Origin: CAVSUR01 sp052143655
Lineage (GTDB): Bacteria > Actinomycetota > Actinomycetes > Streptosporangiales > Streptosporangiaceae
Assembly (NCBI GenBank): GCA_052143655.1
Contig: JBKQSL010000074.1
Coordinates: 1 to 8,340, forward strand
Reading direction: 5' to 3'
Length of the DNA: 8,340 nucleotides
Positions 1-6,857 of the stretch are shown one piece after another. The notes under the pieces are model-generated. The model ran no database searches. It saw only the letters and a program-made list of their open reading frames with translations, and was not told where the DNA came from. Positions within the stretch are counted from its first letter, which is position 1; the number at the start of each line of letters is the position of its first letter. The position numbers and the translations under genes were made by a program.

Positions 1-79
1 CCTTGCTGCGGATCCCGCCGTCCAGGCGGGCCCGCAGCACATGGAGCTCAGCCTCGCTCATGATCCCTTTGAGGCCGAG
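1..79 (-). pseudogene. Large serine recombinase, interrupted: downstream fragment
   Basis: Read on the minus strand from base 79, the frame gives LGLKGIMSEAELHVLRARL, then DGGIRSK up to the window edge. This matches the conserved segment of large serine recombinases that follows the catalytic N-terminal domain (family form roughly LGLKGTMSEAEL). An in-frame TAA (82-80) sits immediately upstream, inside the inserted element, so this piece is cut off from its N-terminus. The missing part is at the other end of the window (8171-8340), and the two join in frame across a 6-bp core. The gene continues beyond the left edge. An ATG at 61-59 could in principle start a short product, but by homology it is an internal methionine. 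The family assignment is recognition of a motif; no alignment was run. Confidence 0.85.
74..79. other. 6-bp crossover core, left end of outer element
   Basis: GCCGAG on the plus strand (CTCGGC on minus) lies between the serine recombinase fragment and the terminal TTATC. At the other end the equivalent six bases are CTGGGG on minus (8171-8176). Replacing the whole element by either core restores the host reading frame (R-L-V-L-G-L-K-G). Unequal cores at the two junctions are what Tn554-type tyrosine recombinase transposons leave. The exact limits are inferred from the frame and the repeat, not measured. Confidence 0.6.
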
Positions 80-89
80 TTATCTGACC
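80..89 (+). repeat. Left terminal inverted repeat of outer element
   Basis: TTATCTGACC starts directly after the core. It matches TTATCCGCCC read inward on the minus strand from 8170 at 8 of 10 positions, with the first five identical. Both copies abut the six-base cores, so they are probably the inner binding arms for the outer element's recombinase. Confidence 0.6.
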
Positions 90-178
90 TTGATCAACTT
101 TGGAGGCGTGAATGGCCAGGTCATGTCGTTGATGACGCGTCTTTAACGTGGCGTCGCCGGGGACGGCGGGCGGCTGGG
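90..178. other. Non-coding left subterminal region of outer element
   Basis: This stretch separates the left terminal repeat from the stop of the TnpC-like gene. No coding frame is convincing. The only structure noted is a small GC hairpin (CGCCG at 155-159, loop GGGA, CGGCG at 164-168) just past the TnpC-like stop. It has no U-tract on the minus strand, so a terminator is not claimed. Confidence 0.4.
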
Positions 179-589
179 TCAGCCGCCGGGAGCGGCGTTT
201 CCGGGGTGCCTGCGCAGCGCGAGCAGCTCGCCGTGGGCGGCCGCGAGCTGGGCCTTGGTCTCGGCGAGTTCGCGGCGCAGTTCGGTCAGCCGGGTGGTGA
301 GGGTGGCGACGACGCTGGTGGCGGCATGGTTGCCGGGCTCGCCTGGTGACGCGTTCCGGGCGGGTGCGGGCTTGTGGCCGCGGAGCCGTTCGATGCGGGC
401 TCGCAGTTCGGGGTGGCGGTAGAGGAAATCCACCGACACGCCGCCGGCCGCGGCGACCGCGCGGAAGGTGATGGGCTGGCCGGTCCTGGTGAGCGCGCGT
501 ATCCCGGTTTCGGCGCGGGCGACAGCGGCATCGCGTTTGGCGGCGGCGGCCTGGCGCAGTGCTGCGATCCTGTCCTGCTCAGCCGGCAT
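179..589 (-). CDS. TnpC-like / DUF6262 transposon accessory protein
   Basis: This 136-aa soluble protein is the third gene of the outer Tn554-like unit. In Tn554 the small TnpC protein assists the recombinases and affects the orientation or efficiency of transposition; that role is assigned here by analogy. Residues 1-33 form a charged Ala-rich helix (MPAEQDRIAALRQAAAAKRD...). Residues 38-72 look like a short helix-turn-helix (PITFRAVAAAGGVSVDFLYR), and residues 92-127 are a likely coiled coil rich in Leu, Glu and Arg. This pattern is that of DUF6262 proteins found beside actinobacterial integrases. The start chosen is the ATG at 589-587: it has GGAGG eight bases upstream and overlaps the TnpB-like stop by 11 bases, implying translational coupling. 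The frame stays open upstream to 754 but that part is out-of-frame TnpB-like sequence with no family-like character. Confidence 0.85.
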   Translation of the reverse strand: MPAEQDRIAALRQAAAAKRDAAVARAETGIRALTRTGQPITFRAVAAAGGVSVDFLYRHPELRARIERLRGHKPAPARNASPGEPGNHAATSVVATLTTRLTELRRELAETKAQLAAAHGELLALRRHPGNAAPGG

Positions 590-2756
590 GCCGGTGATCC
601 TCCGGCTTCTTGCCGATCGTGACGGGCACCGGCTGGCCGGGCCGGGCTGGTACTCCGGCGCCGCGCACCGCGCCGGGACGCTGCCCGGCCTGCAGGGCGG
701 CGATGATCGCGCGCAGCGAGGCCAGTTCGGCGTTCCGCCCGGCGAGCCAGACATGTCCTGGTCCCATCTCGGCTCCGGTGCGCTGGCGGTGCTGGGCCTG
801 ACGGGCCTGGATGAGTTCCCCGGTGGCGGCCAGCTGGGCGCGCAGATCGTCGAGGTGGCGGGCGTCGGTGGCGAAATGATCGCAGGTCAGGCAGGCGTTC
901 CCGCGGTCGCAGCGCTTGGGCGGCGGCAGCAGGCAGACCCCGTTGGGCAAGATCCGGTCGGTGTGCCGGTCCAGCTGCACCAGCTCGTAGACATCGGCCG
1001 GGTCCATCTCCAGCGGCCGGCCGTCGCGGCGGAGCTTGGCGAACCGCAGGAACTCGGCCTCGTGGGTCTCGGCGAGGGTCTTGGCATAATGCATGGTCAT
1101 TGCCGGGGAGACATGCCCCATATAGCGCTGCACGACGTGGATCGGCACGCCCGCGTTCAGCAGGTCGGTGGCCTTGGTGTGGCGCATCCGGTGGGTGCGC
1201 TGGAAGTCCACCAGCGCCCCGGTGGCGTCGGTGACCTGCAGCGCGGCGGCGAGCTGGGTGAGCAGCCCGTTCAGGGTGCTCGCGCGGTAGTGGCGTGCGC
1301 CGGCGGTGTTGGCCTGCCAGGCCAGGAACAGATACGGCGGGTCGGAGGCGACCGGATCGTTCGCTCGCACCAGGGCACGGGCAAACTCCTGCTGCTCGCT
1401 GACGATGGCCACTACGTCAGCGCCGACCAGGATGGCCTGCGGCGCGCCTGCGATCTTGGTCTGCTGGTAGCGCAGCCGCGCGGCCGGGCCGCCCGCCTCG
1501 GCGGCCTTGCCGGTGTCCAGGCCGGGGACTGGTGACAGCGGCGCGAAGTCCATCATCAAGATCTCGTTGATCCGCCGTCCGGTCGCGATCGCGAGCAGGA
1601 ACGCCCGCATCGCCTGCTGATCGCCCAGCCCCCGGATCTGGCGTGCCGTCCCGTCCGCCAGGACGGTCCTGGCCTGGTCGCGGGGCAGCCCGAGGATCTC
1701 CACATGCCCGGCGATGCGGGACAGGGCCGCCGCGTCGATGTAGTTGCCCTCGGCCGGACCGCGGTAGCGGCCGGAACCGGCGATCTCGCCGGGCCGCCAC
1801 CAGCAGGCGTGGGCGTCGGACAGCCCGGCCCACCGCGGCTCGGCCAGTTCCCGGGCGGCTTCGGCGCGCCGGTCGGCCATGAATGCGTAAAACCCGGACA
1901 CCGTGGTCTGGATCAGGCCGGCGGTGGAGGGCGCGAGCGGGCGGCCGGCGCGGGTGCGCTGCTGGCGCAGCCAGGCCGCCAGCCGCAGCGCCACCGGGCG
2001 GATCCCGGCCTCGGGACCGGCGTCCAGGACCGGGGTATCGATGCCCTCGGCGGCCAGGAAGGCGGCGAAGTGGCGGCCGAGGTAGCTCAGGAAGCTCGGT
2101 AGCGAGCTCCACGACAGCAGCCCGGTGCTCAGCCCGGCCGCGAAGTACCACTGGATCGCCTCGCGCAGCCACGCCGGGCTGATCCGGGCGAAGTTCAGCC
2201 GCTGTCCTTCCAGGGGCTCGTGCTCGCGGACCGGGATCCGCCGGTCGTGGCGCGGGTCCCACACCGGTGAGCGCCACCACGGCTGGCCTGCCTGGCAGGC
2301 CAGTGTCACTGCCGCGTGCAGCCGGGCGATGGTGGCGCGGTGGTTGTGCAGGTAGCTGGGCGGCGGCAGCCGGCGGTGCCGGTCGTGGTAGCGGCGGCGG
2401 GCCGCCGCTACCCACTCCTCCACGGTCAGGCCGGTGAACGAGCACAGGTCCTGCCCGGCCGCCACGGCCGCCGCGACGCGCACCCACTCGGCCAGCGCCC
2501 AGGAGTTCACCCGCTCCCCGGCCACCGCCAGCGTGTGCAGCCAGTACCCGGCCTCCTGGCGCATCGGCACCGGCAGCACGGCCAGATCCAGCCGGGCAGG
2601 CGGCCGGGCCGGGCAGGCATAGGTCAGCCGGGCGAACGGCCCGGCGGTGAAATCGACCGTCGCTGTCTGGAAGCTGGCCGGCAAGGCCGCGAACAGCGCC
2701 GCCGGGCTAGGTGCCGCGTCCGGCGGCCCGGACGCGGAAGGCCGCCGGCTAGGCAC
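579..2756 (-). CDS. TnpB-like tyrosine recombinase with C-terminal Cys motif
   Basis: This 725-aa tyrosine recombinase is the second gene of the outer Tn554-like unit and should act with the TnpA-like protein in strand exchange. The N-terminal 300 residues form a long SAM-like core-binding region. The catalytic domain has every expected residue: R395 in ATGRRINEIL, K434 in QQTKIAG, H522 and R525 in THRMRHTKAT, H548 in YMGHVS, and nucleophile Y557 in MHYAKT. After it comes a Cys cluster, C608-x7-C616-x5-C622-x2-C625, typical of TnpB-like members and probably zinc-binding, then a predicted coiled coil around 632-690. It is somewhat longer than Tn554 TnpB (about 630 aa). The GTG start at 2756-2754 overlaps the stop of the severed TnpA tail frame (TAG 2751-2749) by eight bases, and there is no strong ribosome site. 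Translation was therefore probably coupled to tnpA and may now be impaired. The last 11 bases overlap the TnpC-like gene. Confidence 0.92.
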   Translation of the reverse strand: MPSRRPSASGPPDAAPSPAALFAALPASFQTATVDFTAGPFARLTYACPARPPARLDLAVLPVPMRQEAGYWLHTLAVAGERVNSWALAEWVRVAAAVAAGQDLCSFTGLTVEEWVAAARRRYHDRHRRLPPPSYLHNHRATIARLHAAVTLACQAGQPWWRSPVWDPRHDRRIPVREHEPLEGQRLNFARISPAWLREAIQWYFAAGLSTGLLSWSSLPSFLSYLGRHFAAFLAAEGIDTPVLDAGPEAGIRPVALRLAAWLRQQRTRAGRPLAPSTAGLIQTTVSGFYAFMADRRAEAARELAEPRWAGLSDAHACWWRPGEIAGSGRYRGPAEGNYIDAAALSRIAGHVEILGLPRDQARTVLADGTARQIRGLGDQQAMRAFLLAIATGRRINEILMMDFAPLSPVPGLDTGKAAEAGGPAARLRYQQTKIAGAPQAILVGADVVAIVSEQQEFARALVRANDPVASDPPYLFLAWQANTAGARHYRASTLNGLLTQLAAALQVTDATGALVDFQRTHRMRHTKATDLLNAGVPIHVVQRYMGHVSPAMTMHYAKTLAETHEAEFLRFAKLRRDGRPLEMDPADVYELVQLDRHTDRILPNGVCLLPPPKRCDRGNACLTCDHFATDARHLDDLRAQLAATGELIQARQAQHRQRTGAEMGPGHVWLAGRNAELASLRAIIAALQAGQRPGAVRGAGVPARPGQPVPVTIGKKPEDHRHAG

Positions 2757-2829
2757 CGGTCACCCGCCAGCCCTCGGTGAAGGAGCGCCATCCGGCTACC
2801 GCCCGCAGCTCGGCGTCCTCGGTGACCCA
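2749..2829 (-). pseudogene. Severed C-terminal tail of the TnpA-like recombinase
   Basis: The frame encodes 26 residues beginning WVTEDAELRAVAGW, continuing RSFTEGWRVTGA, then TAG. Codon use and composition are protein-like. The sequence fits the C-terminal helix that follows the catalytic tyrosine in actinobacterial tyrosine recombinases (family form about Y-G-W-V-T-E-D-A-E-L). Joined to the TnpA-like gene at 6936-6941 it gives DLYGWVTEDAEL in frame and a full protein of about 398 aa. The stop overlaps the GTG of the TnpB-like gene by eight bases, as expected for the original tnpA-tnpB junction. The inner element's end supplies an in-frame GTG at 2838-2836, so a 29-aa peptide could be made, though no ribosome-binding site is visible. 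Confidence 0.78.
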
Positions 2830-2835
2830 TAACGG
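2830..2835. other. 6-bp core, left end of inner element
   Basis: CCGTTA on the minus strand (TAACGG on plus) separates the inner element from the severed tail codon TGG. The matching core at the other end is TATGGC on minus (6936-6941). Either core placed between GACTTG and TGGGTC keeps tnpA in frame. The inner repeats at the two ends begin directly next to these cores, and their TCAGG cores lie five bases in at both ends, which supports these limits. Confidence 0.5.
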
Positions 2836-2850
2836 CACAGTCAGGTATTA
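2836..2850 (+). repeat. Left terminal inverted repeat of inner element
   Basis: CACAGTCAGGTATTA read inward on plus aligns without gaps to AACTCTCAGGAATTG read inward on minus from 6935, with 10 of 15 identities. Positions 6-14 (TCAGGWATT) match at eight of nine. Weaker similarity continues inward for another 15 bases. The repeats probably bind the inner element's recombinase. Confidence 0.55.
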
Positions 2851-2917
2851 GAACTGTCGGAATAGCCAGTCTGGGAGTGCCGGGGTGCCCGCGGTTGTCG
2901 TGGACTTGTGCTGGCCG
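2851..2917. other. Non-coding left end of inner element
   Basis: This short stretch lies between the left repeat and the stop of the 797-aa gene and has no supported coding frame. ACAGT (2837-2841) and ACTGT (2853-2857) form a weak inverted pair around the terminal repeat. No terminator with a U-tract is seen, so transcription may run on into the outer element's TnpB-like gene. Confidence 0.4.
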
Positions 2918-5311
2918 TTATCGCTGGTTCCGGCGGCTGATGTCGGCGGCGTAGGCCATCCAGTCGCCTGCCGATATGCGCTGCCAGGTGGTGGCAACGT
3001 CTATGTGGATGCCGAGCATCCGGGCGAGCAGTGCGGCGGGAAGTTCAGAGGCCAGCTGGAACAGCGCTGTCGAGCGTGCCTGGCCGGGGTGGATGCCGAG
3101 GTCTTTCAGTCGCTGCCCGAGGTGGCCCGAGCTGACCGGGCGGCCGGGCTGCCCGCCGGGGAATAGCCAGGGCGAAGGGCTGGCGGCGCCGGTGGTGGCG
3201 TGGCCGCGTTTGCCGTCCAGGAGCTGGCGGGCCAGGCCGGCGACCGGTTCGGGCAGGGTGATCGGTGCCGGGCCGAGGTGGATCTGGACCGTGGTGCCGC
3301 TGACGGTGACGTGATCGGTGGTCAGGCGGGCGACCCGGGCGACGGGCTGGGCGTAGAGAAGGACGAGCAGCCCGGCGAGCCGGTCCCGGGCGTTGACCGT
3401 GTGGTCGTGCAGCAGCCGGCGGGCGGCCTTCCAGCGGGCTTCGTCGTCCAGAGCCTGGACTGGGCCCTGCCACTTGACGGCGGGGATGGTGACCGGGGTC
3501 AGCCGTTGCCGGGCGGCCCAGCGGACGAAGTGCCCCGCATCGCGGCTGCGGAAGTTCCCGCTGCCTGACAGCCACTCGTCGAGATGGGCCTGGCCGCATG
3601 TGCCCAGGGTCAGGTCCCGGGAGTCCAGCCAGTCGAACAGGGCGACGGCACCGCGGACCTGCTGCTGCACGACGTTGTGCTGCTCTCCGGTGACGGGCCG
3701 GCCGTGGTTCCGGCTGCGGAGCCGGCGCAGCAGGTGCCAGGTCGCGTAGCGGCGCAGGATCTGCCGCTGTTCCGGATCTGGCCGGCTGTCGATCATGCCG
3801 GCGGTGAAGCGTTCCAGGCGGCCCATCTGCTCGTCGCGGGGCGGCAGCGTCCGGGTGGCGACGAGCACGCTGCGCAGGTGGGCGAGGACCGGGGTCTGTT
3901 CCAGGCGGTCCAGTTCGCCGTGGCTGAGATCGCGGCCGCCGGCCGCGATGCCGCTCAGAACGGCTGCGACGGACGGCTTGGCGAGCCAGCGCAGCGCGGT
4001 CCCGGGCGGGTCGGTCGCTGCCAGAGCTTTCTTCAGCGGCCCCAGCGACGGGCAGATGCCGTTGTCCGGACCGGTCAGCAGCTCACGCAGCCGCAGTTCC
4101 AGCCGGCATCTGGCGCACTGGCCTGGCCGCAGGCCGTCCGCGCAAGCCGCGCAGTCCGGAAAAACCGGGACGGTGCAGCCCTGGCAGAACGGTTCGGCCA
4201 GCGTGCCCGACCCGACCGGCCGGACCTGGCCGCAACCGGAGCACCGGGCGGTCAGGGCCTGGCAGGGCGGGCACCACGGCAGCCCTGTCAGCCGGGAGAT
4301 CCCGCATGGCCGGAGCTGGCCGCAGACCGAGCACGTCAGCATCGGCAGCGGCGGGCAGCAAGGGCAAAGCGGCCCGTCGGGGCTGCGCGTGTTCACCGGC
4401 CGGCGGCGTCCGCAGTTCACGCAGACCTCGAGGTTGGCCGGGTCGCTGATCATGCAGTTCGCGCAGACCGGCCGGCCCTCGCCGTCCCTGGTGACGGGAT
4501 CGCGGACGGCTCCGCAGCGTCCGCACGGCTGGGCGCGGGATCGCGCGTGGCACCTCCGGCAGGCCCGGACGCCGTCCAGCGGCTTGTCGATCCGGACCGT
4601 GCGGCCGCAGTGCCCGCATGACGGGCGGACGACGCCGGCGACGCCGGCATCGCAGAGCATCTCGACGAGCCGCGGGATCGCCCGGAGCGGGGCGAGGTGC
4701 GCATCGCCGGCCAGTAGCGACGGCTGCCTTTCCAGTGCCCAGGCCAGCTGCCTCTGGCAGGCCGTCCGGGGAGCGGCCCGGCGGACGGCCCCGGCGACGG
4801 CGTCCCCGCTGGCGCCGGGATCGAGGCCGGCGACGATACCGCAGATGACCAGGACCGGGTCGCGCGTGTCGGGGTCGGGGCACTTCGCGCAGCGCGGCCT
4901 GCCTTCCCGGTCCCGGGAAGAGACAACGCGGGAGTCCCCGCATGCGGCGCACGGCTCGACGCGCCCGCCGCCGCAGACGGTGCAGTACCAGTCGTTCCCG
5001 CGGCGCTGCAGGGTGCGCAAGGCCTTGCCGCACTGGGCGCATGCTGGCGGCGAGATCTCCGTCGCCCCCGCTTTGACCAGCGCGATCAGCAGGTCTCCCG
5101 CTGCCCGGGGCGCGGGTGACCGGCCGTCAGACAAGATCCCCGGCCGCGCGGTCAGGGCCTGGGCGAGCCTGCGCTGCTTGGCCCGCCCTCCGCCGGCCGC
5201 CTTGACCGCCTCTCGGATCGCATCGCGGTCCAGGCCCGGATCGGTGCCCGCGATCAGGGTGACCATGACGCCGACCGGGTCGGCGACGGCATCGCCCGCG
5301 GGGTCAGTCAC
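2918..5311 (-). CDS. Zinc-ribbon array protein with degenerate tyrosine-recombinase domain
   Basis: This 797-aa protein is the third gene of the inner trio. Residues 11-144 and 151-286 are a tandem duplication: each has a helical part starting DPV, a run like AGTDPGLDRDAI or AGLDPGASGDAV, then two Cys4 modules ending in DREGRPRCAKC or DGEGRPVCANC. In all there are about eight CxxC-CxxC ribbons (91-113, 121-144, 232-254, 263-286, 297-319, 327-350, 357-379, 387-402). Residues about 495-620 resemble a core-binding domain and 640-790 a tyrosine-recombinase fold. R659 and R746 could match the two catalytic arginines, but GIH replaces GH at 767-769 and W776 lies near where the tyrosine is expected. 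The domain is probably inactive, and the protein may be a DNA-binding partner of the 374-aa recombinase. The GTG start overlaps the HTH gene by eight bases. Function is not known. Confidence 0.88.
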   Translation of the reverse strand: MTDPAGDAVADPVGVMVTLIAGTDPGLDRDAIREAVKAAGGGRAKQRRLAQALTARPGILSDGRSPAPRAAGDLLIALVKAGATEISPPACAQCGKALRTLQRRGNDWYCTVCGGGRVEPCAACGDSRVVSSRDREGRPRCAKCPDPDTRDPVLVICGIVAGLDPGASGDAVAGAVRRAAPRTACQRQLAWALERQPSLLAGDAHLAPLRAIPRLVEMLCDAGVAGVVRPSCGHCGRTVRIDKPLDGVRACRRCHARSRAQPCGRCGAVRDPVTRDGEGRPVCANCMISDPANLEVCVNCGRRRPVNTRSPDGPLCPCCPPLPMLTCSVCGQLRPCGISRLTGLPWCPPCQALTARCSGCGQVRPVGSGTLAEPFCQGCTVPVFPDCAACADGLRPGQCARCRLELRLRELLTGPDNGICPSLGPLKKALAATDPPGTALRWLAKPSVAAVLSGIAAGGRDLSHGELDRLEQTPVLAHLRSVLVATRTLPPRDEQMGRLERFTAGMIDSRPDPEQRQILRRYATWHLLRRLRSRNHGRPVTGEQHNVVQQQVRGAVALFDWLDSRDLTLGTCGQAHLDEWLSGSGNFRSRDAGHFVRWAARQRLTPVTIPAVKWQGPVQALDDEARWKAARRLLHDHTVNARDRLAGLLVLLYAQPVARVARLTTDHVTVSGTTVQIHLGPAPITLPEPVAGLARQLLDGKRGHATTGAASPSPWLFPGGQPGRPVSSGHLGQRLKDLGIHPGQARSTALFQLASELPAALLARMLGIHIDVATTWQRISAGDWMAYAADISRRNQR

Positions 5312-5636
5312 CGGGCCGGGTAATCCGGGCTCGTCTCGGGCGCAGCCCTCCGACGCCGGCGTCTCCGCAGGCTGCCCTGTCCTTCTTCTTGTCCTGCCCG
5401 GCCGCGGGAACCGGCTCGATCAGGTCCGTCATGGTGCAGTCCAGGATGTCCAGCAGCGCCATCAGGATCTTCAGGCTCAGCCGTTCGGGCCGCTCGGTCA
5501 CCAGCCGGTAGACCTGGCTGGATGACAGCTTGATCCCCCGGTCAGCCAGCAGGCCGATCAGGTCCGTGGTGGCGAACATGCCGCGGTTCGCCATGACCTG
5601 CCGCAGGTGCCACCTGTAGTCCAGCCTGGCCGTCAC
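5304..5636 (-). CDS. XRE/Cro-type helix-turn-helix protein
   Basis: This 110-aa protein is the middle gene of the inner trio. Residues 8-75 form a Cro/C1-type HTH: LRQVMANRGMFATTDLIGLL, then ADRGIKLSSSQVYRLVTERP with the recognition helix near SSSQVYRLV, then a closing helix ending CTMTDLIEPV. The remainder (76-110) is a basic, probably disordered tail. The GTG start at 5636-5634 overlaps the recombinase stop in GTGA and has a strong AAGGAGG five bases upstream, so it is likely the best-translated gene of the trio. It overlaps the next gene by eight bases. It may repress the trio or act as a directionality factor; palindromes upstream of the trio are candidate operators. Both roles are inferred from position only. 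Confidence 0.88.
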   Translation of the reverse strand: MTARLDYRWHLRQVMANRGMFATTDLIGLLADRGIKLSSSQVYRLVTERPERLSLKILMALLDILDCTMTDLIEPVPAAGQDKKKDRAACGDAGVGGLRPRRARITRPGD

Positions 5637-6757
5637 CGGTCCTCCTTCTTCTGCCCGGAGCCGGCATCCAGCGCCGGGGCCAGCGCCCGCCGCAGCGCCG
5701 TGTTCATGAAGTCGTCGCTGACGTGGGTGTAGATCGCGGTGGAGCTGTCGGTCTCGTGACCGACGTTGACCTGGATAAACCGGCGGTCAACCCCGTCCTC
5801 GGTGAGATGGCTGACGTAGGCGTGCCTGATCGAGTGCGGGACCAGGGCCGGCGGCAGGCCGAGCGCGTCGCGGTAGGCGACGAACCGGGAGCTGATCTCC
5901 GCCGGCCGCACCCGGCCGCCCCGCTCGGTCACCCACAATGCCGGGTGATCCTCGCAGCCGAACCGGGGCCTCACGTTCTCCACGTAGTCGCCCACCGCCT
6001 CCGCTGCCCAGGCCATCACCGTGACGACGTTCCGTCGCCGCGGCGGCTGGCCTCGCTTGGCTTTCCCGTACCGGACATGCAGTGTCCCGTACCGGCCGAA
6101 CCCCGGAGCCGACGGGTTCCGCCCCCAGTCGGCCAGGTCCAGCTTCGAGGTCTCGGTCCGCCGCAGCCCCCAGCCGTACATCACCTTGAACAGCGTCGCA
6201 TCGCGGTAGGCGGCCAGAGCCCCCTTCCGCCTCGACCTCGCGGCCCGCTCCACCTGGTCATCGGCATAATCCAGGAACCGCTGCATCTCCTCGCGGGTGA
6301 ACGGCCTCGCCTCAGGATCACCCTCATAGTCGCTGAGATGGGCGATCGTGTTCCACTCGTGGCAGATCGCCACCGGGTGGTTCCCCTGGCCGAACTCCCG
6401 CTCGCACGCCGCCACCCAGCCGTAACGGGCATCGGTCAGGAACTCTGTGAACTGCCGGAGGCAGCCCTGATACCCCCGGATCGTCGACGGCGCCAGGTGC
6501 TCCTCTGACGTCAGGCACAGCGACCACTCGTCCATGTGCCCCGCCGACCATCCCCACGGGTACTCGCTGGTGAACCCCATGAACCGGCGGACCAGCCGCT
6601 CCCGCTTCCCAGCCGTCTCCTCCCGCAGCCCCCGGGCGGCCTGCTGCGCCAGCCAGCCCCGCAGCATCGCTTCGAACATCGCGTCCTCCGGATGCAGCTG
6701 CGCCACACCCTGAACCAGCTCAAGACCCGCAGCCCCCGCAAGATCCCCACGGCCCAC
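5633..6757 (-). CDS. Tyrosine recombinase/integrase of inner element
   Basis: This 374-aa site-specific recombinase is the first gene of the inner trio and is the likely enzyme for its movement. The core-binding domain spans about 27-150 (FEAMLRGWLAQQAARGLREE, with STIRGYQGCLRQFTEFL). The catalytic domain is complete: R199 with E202 in YGWGLRRTETSKL, K232 in VRYGKAKRG, H308 and R311 in VPHSIRHAYVSHL, H334 in VGHETD, and nucleophile Y343 in AIYTHV. The GTG start at 6757-6755 is the only canonical start before an in-frame TGA upstream and has GGAGG four bases before it. The ATG at residue 27 is an alternative, but the preceding GLELVQGVAQLHPED looks family-like. The stop overlaps the HTH gene's GTG. 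Confidence 0.93.
   Translation of the reverse strand: MGRGDLAGAAGLELVQGVAQLHPEDAMFEAMLRGWLAQQAARGLREETAGKRERLVRRFMGFTSEYPWGWSAGHMDEWSLCLTSEEHLAPSTIRGYQGCLRQFTEFLTDARYGWVAACEREFGQGNHPVAICHEWNTIAHLSDYEGDPEARPFTREEMQRFLDYADDQVERAARSRRKGALAAYRDATLFKVMYGWGLRRTETSKLDLADWGRNPSAPGFGRYGTLHVRYGKAKRGQPPRRRNVVTVMAWAAEAVGDYVENVRPRFGCEDHPALWVTERGGRVRPAEISSRFVAYRDALGLPPALVPHSIRHAYVSHLTEDGVDRRFIQVNVGHETDSSTAIYTHVSDDFMNTALRRALAPALDAGSGQKKEDR
5637..5651 (-). promoter_or_regulatory. Strong ribosome-binding site for the HTH gene
   Basis: On the minus strand AAGGAGGACCG leads directly into GTGA, giving a near-perfect Shine-Dalgarno with a five-base spacer. It lies inside the last codons of the recombinase gene and settles GTG at 5636 as the HTH start. 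The other two genes of the trio have weaker sites. Confidence 0.7.
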
Positions 6758-6767
6758 AGGCCCTCCA

Positions 6768-6782
6768 GCCCATCTGATGCAA
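6768..6782 (+). repeat. 15-mer direct repeat, copy 1
   Basis: GCCCATCTGATGCAA recurs at 6909-6923 as GCCCGTCTGATGCAA with one mismatch. This copy lies just upstream of the trio's recombinase start; the other lies beside the inner element's right terminal repeat. Two spaced copies in the same orientation resemble accessory (arm-type) binding sites of integrases. Confidence 0.55.
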
Positions 6783-6792
6783 CCCCGTTGAA

Positions 6793-6809
6793 GGATGAAT
6801 CATGCATCC
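6793..6809. promoter_or_regulatory. 17-base near-palindrome, candidate operator
   Basis: GGATGAATCATGCATCC pairs at seven of eight positions around its centre. It sits 36 bases upstream of the trio's first start codon. Size and symmetry suit a dimeric XRE-type repressor, such as the one encoded by the middle gene of the trio; binding is inferred. Confidence 0.4.
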
Positions 6810-6843
6810 GATGGGACCACTTAGCAAGCGATACAGGTCAAAG

Positions 6844-6857
6844 GCGCAATCTTGCGC
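6844..6857. repeat. Perfect inverted repeat GCGCAA / TTGCGC
   Basis: GCGCAATCTTGCGC has six-base arms around TC. GCGCAAT occurs again at 6854-6860, partly overlapping the second arm. The outer pair AGGTC and GACCT encloses it. It may be a protein-binding site or an RNA hairpin in the leader; nothing in the sequence decides between them. Confidence 0.45.

Noticed and set aside
155..168. Hairpin CGCCG-GGGA-CGGCG as a terminator for the TnpC-like gene
   Set aside because: The stem is only five pairs with no U-tract on the minus strand; such hairpins are common by chance at this GC content.
590..754. N-terminal extension of the TnpC-like protein
   Set aside because: The extra 55 residues are out-of-frame TnpB-like sequence, while the ATG at 589 has a good ribosome site and the usual short overlap.
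468..1535. 355-aa plus-strand open frame
   Set aside because: It is antisense to the TnpB-like catalytic domain; the composition is Gly/Val/Gln-rich shadow coding.
1417..2487. 356-aa minus-strand open frame in another frame
   Set aside because: It overlaps the TnpB-like gene out of frame and is almost entirely Arg, Pro, Gly and Ala.
2624..2830. 68-aa minus-strand frame starting at ATG 2830
   Set aside because: It is a shifted frame across the severed TnpA tail and the TnpB-like start; the real protein-like frame is the one encoding WVTEDAEL.
2918..5311. Zinc-ribbon protein as an RNA-polymerase-like factor or a defence effector
   Set aside because: The CxxC modules alone might suggest this, but the recombinase-like C-terminal domain and coupling to an integrase point to transposition.
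3795..5525. 576-aa plus-strand open frame
   Set aside because: It lies opposite the zinc-ribbon and HTH genes; its Ser/Arg/Pro-rich low-complexity sequence is typical of antisense frames in GC-rich DNA, and it has no recognisable domain.
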